Below are positions 62,822-64,000 of a stretch of DNA of 64,000 bases, piece after piece. The number at the start of each line of letters is the position of its first letter. Within the stretch, counting starts at the first letter, position 1. Source of the DNA: Brugia malayi (Eukaryota; Nematoda; Chromadorea; Rhabditida; Onchocercidae); NCBI RefSeq assembly GCF_000002995.4, contig NW_025062476.1:8182501-8246500 (forward strand), read 5' to 3'. A model generated the notes under the pieces. The model had not been told where the DNA came from. It saw nothing but the letters and a program-made list of their open reading frames with translations, and made no database searches. Position numbers and translations under genes: made by a program.

Positions 62822-64000
62822 TTAATGTAACAACGTTCTGAAGAAATAGAGCAAACTTTTCATGTTGAAATAGTCCCTCCACGTAGAGTCTGGTTGATTG
62901 AGTACATCTTCCAGTTCTTTAATAAACTGCCTTATATGTTTTATTCTGTCATCGAATGGACCACCTTCCGGAACATATAACCAGTCTGAGCACAACTTTC
63001 CCATATAGTTCTTTTCCGAAATCATAAGCAAATGGTCATACTGCGTCTTCAATTTGTCCATTTTCGCTGGTCCGCTTAACGATGCCTCTTTTCGAAATGC
63101 CACCTGAAATCTATCCATTCTATTCCGAAAGAATGTAAAATTTTGACTCCAAAAAACCTTTTTTAACAGCATAAAGTAAAAAAAAAAACTGATTTTTTTT
63201 TTTCTCGGAAAATGAATTGTGAGCAGAAACTTCCCACATTATATTTGACAGGAACATAGAGATAAATTAAATTTTTTTAACGAGAAGGAAAAACCGATCT
63301 AGCTCTAATTTAATTTCATAGAACAAATACACAAACAAAGTGGAAAGTGAAGAAGGTGAAGAAATTAAGAATCAACTGCTTCACGCAAGAAGCAAATCGT
63401 TTCATCATTCAATTCGAAACCACTACAAAGTTTACCCGAGATGAACAATTTAAAACAACTAATTCATTTAAGCATCAAATAAATTCATTTATTAGTTCAT
63501 TTAAGCATCAAATAGATCTATTAGATTGTTAAGTGAAAAGAAAAACAAAAAATTCTTTTACTCACTTGTCGCCAGGGACCACAATCTCCATTCCCACTCT
63601 GTTTTCCGAAAATATCTTCGGACGCAATGTTTTGTGAACTACATGGTCCAGTTGACAAACGATCTGTGGAATTATTCGAATAAACGTCCGAGACATTATT
63701 ATGGTTTATCAACCGTTCGTTCGAACTACCATTATTATCTGGGTATGTCAATAAATTGATAGACGATATTTGTTTCGGTTGTGCAATTTCCAGTGATACC
63801 GATTGCTGCTGTTCAACTGTGCTTTTTGTTTCCTTAACAATTTTTATTTGATAGCAATCTTACAACAACCATTAACCTAGGAACAGGAAAAAAAGGACGC
63901 GAATTTTCAAGGATTTTGCTTACCTTGTTCATGTTTTCTTCAGCAGTTGTTTGCTCGTTTATTTCAGCAATCTGGAGGAATAAAATTTAATACAAATATA
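62822..64000 (-). CDS. C-terminal part of an unrecognised protein (runs off the right edge)
   Basis: Three exons join in phase 0 and end at TAA 62822: 63971-63924 (IAEINEQTTAEENMNK), 63832-63566 and 63103-62822; the 5' part lies beyond the window. The middle exon is polar, Asn/Ser/Gln-rich and probably disordered (TVEQQQSVSLEIAQ, then SSNERLINHNNVSDV). The last exon begins VAFRKEASLSGPAKMDKLK and is predicted mostly helical, with KLCSDWLYVPEGGPFDDR and IKHIRQFIKELEDVLNQP before a hydrophobic end (MKSLLYFFRTLLH). The mix of a disordered linker and a compact helical C-terminus suggests an adaptor or regulatory protein, but I cannot name the family. The donor and acceptor sites are canonical (GTAAGC, TTTCAG), so the gene is well supported even though its function is unknown. 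Confidence 0.75.
63463..63514. repeat. 19-bp direct repeat, 33-bp period, in an intron
   Basis: TTCATTTAAGCATCAAATA occurs at 63463-63481 and again at 63496-63514, in the intron between the last two exons of the 62822 gene. Likely simple slippage. Confidence 0.85.

Overview
The window looks like nuclear DNA of a nematode, most likely a spirurid or filarial species. It is strongly AT-rich by eye. The genes are split into many short exons (about 30-300 bp) separated by mostly 100-400 bp introns with GT...TTTCAG/TTTTAG ends. Protein segments match animal families throughout, and one gene pair (icd-1, fcho-1) is readable in nematode terms. The species call is inference. Exon models were built by eye, by finding splice sites whose phases join conserved protein segments.

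Layout, left to right. (1) 1-1427, minus: a GPATCH3-like gene, cut by the left edge. (2) 3652-about 19623, minus: a very large gene for Rod/KNTC1, the scaffold of the kinetochore RZZ complex. (3) 19869-20744: a perfect 176-bp inverted repeat whose arms flank a 524-bp spacer, placed exactly between the divergent rod-1 and pecanex genes. (4) 20766-34791, plus: pecanex, a large multi-pass membrane protein. (5) 35706-41911, minus: fcho-1, an F-BAR and mu-homology endocytic adaptor that converges on pecanex. (6) 41912-47596: a 5.7-kb gene-poor interval with a 24-bp perfect hairpin and a broken coding-like fragment. (7) 47597-48727, plus: a CTR-type copper transporter in four exons. (8) 50130-52877, plus: TFIIE alpha in eight exons, with one probable GC-AG intron. 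(9) 53527-53853, minus: an unrecognised single-exon ORF. (10) 55090-56246, plus: icd-1, the nascent-polypeptide-associated complex beta subunit (BTF3), with a His-rich tail. (11) 57528-61378, plus: TRAPPC13 in eleven exons. (12) 62822-past 64000, minus: the C-terminal part of an unrecognised protein.

The genes are unrelated housekeeping functions: mitosis, membrane traffic, transcription, co-translational targeting and copper uptake. I see no pathway cluster, CRISPR array, rRNA, tRNA or viral gene. The spacing is wider than expected for a trans-spliced operon. The most unusual structure is the perfect inverted repeat that brackets the rod-1/pecanex promoter interval. Two long snap-back hairpins, at 1553-1597 and 44363-44414, come next.
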